A stretch of 42,457 nt of DNA. It comes from Chloroflexota bacterium (GTDB lineage: Bacteria > Chloroflexota > Anaerolineae > J102). The notes under the pieces are model-generated. The model worked only from the letters and a program-made list of their open reading frames with translations, was not told the origin of the DNA and did not search any database. The stretch is from contig JAADII010000051.1 in assembly GCA_013151415.1 (NCBI GenBank), positions 1-42,457 of the forward strand, read 5' to 3'. This document shows positions 40,768 through 42,457 of this stretch, one piece after another (the first letter of the stretch is position 1; each line of letters starts with the position of its first letter). Position numbers and translations under genes: made by a program.

Positions 40768-41532
40768 TTAATCTCTTGGCTGCGCTTCTCGGCGCCAGGG
40801 TCGTTTTGCAGGACCGCCCAGGTCCAACAGCAGGTCCGCGTGCACGCGACGACGATCCTCTTCGGAATCGAAGCTGAGATAGGCTATATCGGTCACCTCT
40901 TTGCCCGTCTCTGGTTCGCCCCATTTTTCTGGGCGGGTGTAGATCAGTTTCAACGCGGGCGTTGGACGCCCACCGAAGAACAATTCCCCAGGGATCACTT
41001 CGTGCAAGGCTTCCGGCGTGATGAAAATATACCACATATGTTCGATTTCGGGATTGGAAGTCGCGAGGCCGAGCACGCGGGTGGGCGTATTTCGCGCCAT
41101 AATGGCGTGTTCGCGGGTTTCGAAAGTGCGATAATAGGCGAGAAGATTGGGGAAGTCGTGCTCTTTTTGGCGCACGAAGAAATGCCCTGTGGCGCGCAAT
41201 AAGAGCTTATCATCCGGCCAAAGGGGCGGCTCTTGTTTGGGGCGCTGAGGGGATTCGTCGGGTCGAAAATGCACGAAATAGCGTCGTTGCGCCCAGCGGC
41301 GGCTCAGACTTAAGATAAGCGCCAAAATCGCGCAGGCTAGAGCCAGGCCGCGGCCGCCCCCAACAACCCCCAACCAGGATAATAAGCCCAGAAGCAAGAG
41401 CAGGAAATTCAGCCAACTACTCAGCCGAATATCGAAAAAGTAATGCCGAGCCGCATCATGTAAAAAACGGAGATAGAGACCCAGGAGCGCGTGCATAGCT
41501 GCATGGCGTTTGTTCTCATGCTGCGGCTGCAT
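40768..41532 (-). CDS. Membrane protein of unknown function
   Basis: In this 254-residue protein an N-terminal region with two close hydrophobic helices (LNFLLLLLGLLSWLGVVGG and LALACAILALILSLS) is followed by a basic turn (RRWAQRRYF). A soluble C-terminal domain of about 150 residues contains LLRATGHFFVRQKEHDFPNL and TDIAYLSFDSEEDRRRVHAD. I do not recognise the domain; the last part looks PH-like in pattern, but that is weak. ATG 41532 overlaps the ftsH 3' end by 17 bases, so it is probably cotranscribed with ftsH; ATG 41496 is an alternative start. Confidence 0.6.
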   Translation of the reverse strand: MQPQHENKRHAAMHALLGLYLRFLHDAARHYFFDIRLSSWLNFLLLLLGLLSWLGVVGGGRGLALACAILALILSLSRRWAQRRYFVHFRPDESPQRPKQEPPLWPDDKLLLRATGHFFVRQKEHDFPNLLAYYRTFETREHAIMARNTPTRVLGLATSNPEIEHMWYIFITPEALHEVIPGELFFGGRPTPALKLIYTRPEKWGEPETGKEVTDIAYLSFDSEEDRRRVHADLLLDLGGPAKRPWRREAQPRD

Positions 41533-42457
41533 CGCCCGAGGACATCAGGCGCTTGAACTCATCTGCATCCACTGTCTCCACTTCCAGCAGACGGCGGGCG
41601 AGAAGCTCGACCTTGTCTCGATGCTCGCGGATGGTCTTGAGCGCTCGCTCGTGCGCTTCGAACACTAGTTTGCGCACTTCATGATCGATCTCTCTTGCGA
41701 TTTCCTCGCTGTAATTTCGCTGTTCGCTGATCTCTCTGCCAAGAAATACCAGCTCATCGCGACGCCCAAAGGTCAGCGGGCCTAGTTTTTCGCTCATGCC
41801 CAGGCTGGTGACCATGGCTCGAGCCAGCCGCGTCACCTGTTCCAGGTCGTTGGATGCGCCCGTAGTCACCTTTTGGAAGAAGACCTCTTCGGCCGAGCGC
41901 CCCCCTAGGAGAAATGCCATCATGTCGCGAAAACGGTTGCGGGTCTCCACCGCGTCTTCATCGGGAAGGGGCATGACATAACCGCCGGCCATGCCGCGCG
42001 GCACGATGGTCACTTTTTGCACAGGATCGGTGTGTTCCAGAAAATAACCCACCACCGCGTGGCCCGCTTCATGGTAGCTGATGATCTCTTTTTCCCGCGG
42101 CGTGATAAGCCGACTTCGGCGTTCAGGACCCAATCGCACCCGTTCAATGGCTTCCTGGAGTTCATCCATGCCAATGGTGCGTTTGTTGCGTCGCGCGGCC
42201 AGAATCGCGGCTTCGTTAATGACATTCTCGATGTCGGCGCCGACAAACCCGGGCGTCAGACGGGCCAATGTCGCCAAATCAACGTCCGAAGCCAGTGGTT
42301 TGCCCCGCACATGCACTTGGAAGATGGCCTCACGACCTTTGATATCGGGACGATCCAGCACCACCTGACGATCAAACCGTCCTGGTCGCAAGAGTGCGGG
42401 GTCGAGGATGTCGGGCCGGTTGGTCGCGGCGATGATGATGATGTTCGTGTCCGTGTC
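41516..42457 (-). CDS. ftsH: ATP-dependent zinc metalloprotease FtsH (3' part, cut by window edge)
   Basis: This is the last 313 residues of a membrane-bound AAA+ protease; the transmembrane helices and Walker A lie beyond the window. The visible sequence begins in the second region of homology (IIIIAATNRPDILDPALLRP GRFDRQVVL) with the arginine fingers. It continues through the AAA lid to the zinc protease domain with HEAGH in SYHEAGHAVVGYFLEHTDPV, VTIVPRGMAGGYVMPLPDED and the third zinc-ligand region (ATTGASNDLEQVTRLARAMV-like TGASNDLEQVTRLA). The C-terminus is short and ends DAAAA. Sites look intact. FtsH degrades unassembled membrane proteins and some regulators. Confidence 0.95.
   Translation of the reverse strand, partial: DTDTNIIIIAATNRPDILDPALLRPGRFDRQVVLDRPDIKGREAIFQVHVRGKPLASDVDLATLARLTPGFVGADIENVINEAAILAARRNKRTIGMDELQEAIERVRLGPERRSRLITPREKEIISYHEAGHAVVGYFLEHTDPVQKVTIVPRGMAGGYVMPLPDEDAVETRNRFRDMMAFLLGGRSAEEVFFQKVTTGASNDLEQVTRLARAMVTSLGMSEKLGPLTFGRRDELVFLGREISEQRNYSEEIAREIDHEVRKLVFEAHERALKTIREHRDKVELLARRLLEVETVDADEFKRLMSSGDAAAA

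Overview
This window most likely comes from a bacterium of the phylum Chloroflexota (Anaerolineae-like). That is inferred from gene families, not from a phylogeny. The pointers are an FMN-riboswitch operon with a RibX/RibY-type importer, a CIRCE-controlled hrcA-grpE-dnaK operon without dnaJ, two membrane proteins with Thr-Pro-rich stalks, a BTAD-type regulator, and heptamer and octamer-like intergenic repeats. Genes are dense, with short gaps and many 4-7 base overlaps. Both ATG and TTG/GTG starts are used.

Layout, left to right. 1-7.9 kb (+): an aromatic degradation cluster with fumarylacetoacetase, a LysE-type exporter, homogentisate dioxygenase and a flavin hydroxylase plus small partner protein (MhaAB-like). 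It is followed by a BTAD regulator with a degenerate NTPase and a crotonase. Together these would make homogentisate from a hydroxyphenylacetate and cleave it to fumarate and acetoacetate; maleylacetoacetate isomerase is not in the window. 7.9-9.8 kb (+): a PlsC-like acyltransferase and a CooC-like nickel-insertion ATPase. 9.8-13.9 kb (-): a SpoIIE/PP2C phosphatase, a stalked surface protein with a four-Cys N-terminus, and the CCA-adding enzyme. 14-17.9 kb (+): two tandem CNNM/CorC membrane proteins and an HtrA protease, all overlapping, then tRNA-Lys(CTT) on the minus strand. 18-23.3 kb: a DUF2723 glycosyltransferase-like protein, two small minus-strand membrane protein genes, a bacterial eRF1/Vms1-like protein and a CBM9-like surface protein. 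23.3-27.6 kb: clpC and a FemAB-type transferase, separated by a mazEF toxin-antitoxin module on the opposite strand.

27.6-32.8 kb (-) is the best-defined regulatory unit. A promoter, an FMN riboswitch and an intrinsic terminator precede an ABC importer (permease, lipoprotein binding protein, ATPase) and ribE-ribB-ribH, so flavin uptake and late riboflavin synthesis share one switch. The riboswitch carries a 33-nt hairpin inside its P2 loop. RibB lacks the usual fused GTP cyclohydrolase II half.

32.9-42.5 kb: infA, ftsK (minus), a perfect CIRCE element with hrcA-grpE-dnaK, a GNAT acetyltransferase, a membrane protein and the 3' part of ftsH (minus, cut by the window edge).

Nothing here proves a wholly new system. 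The most unusual points are the modified FMN riboswitch, the mazEF insertion that appears to have cut off a clpC-coupled gene start, the regulator with dead-looking Walker motifs, the heptamer repeats that form gene ends, a two-copy dispersed hairpin element, and several genes whose -10 box sits 6-10 bases before the start codon.
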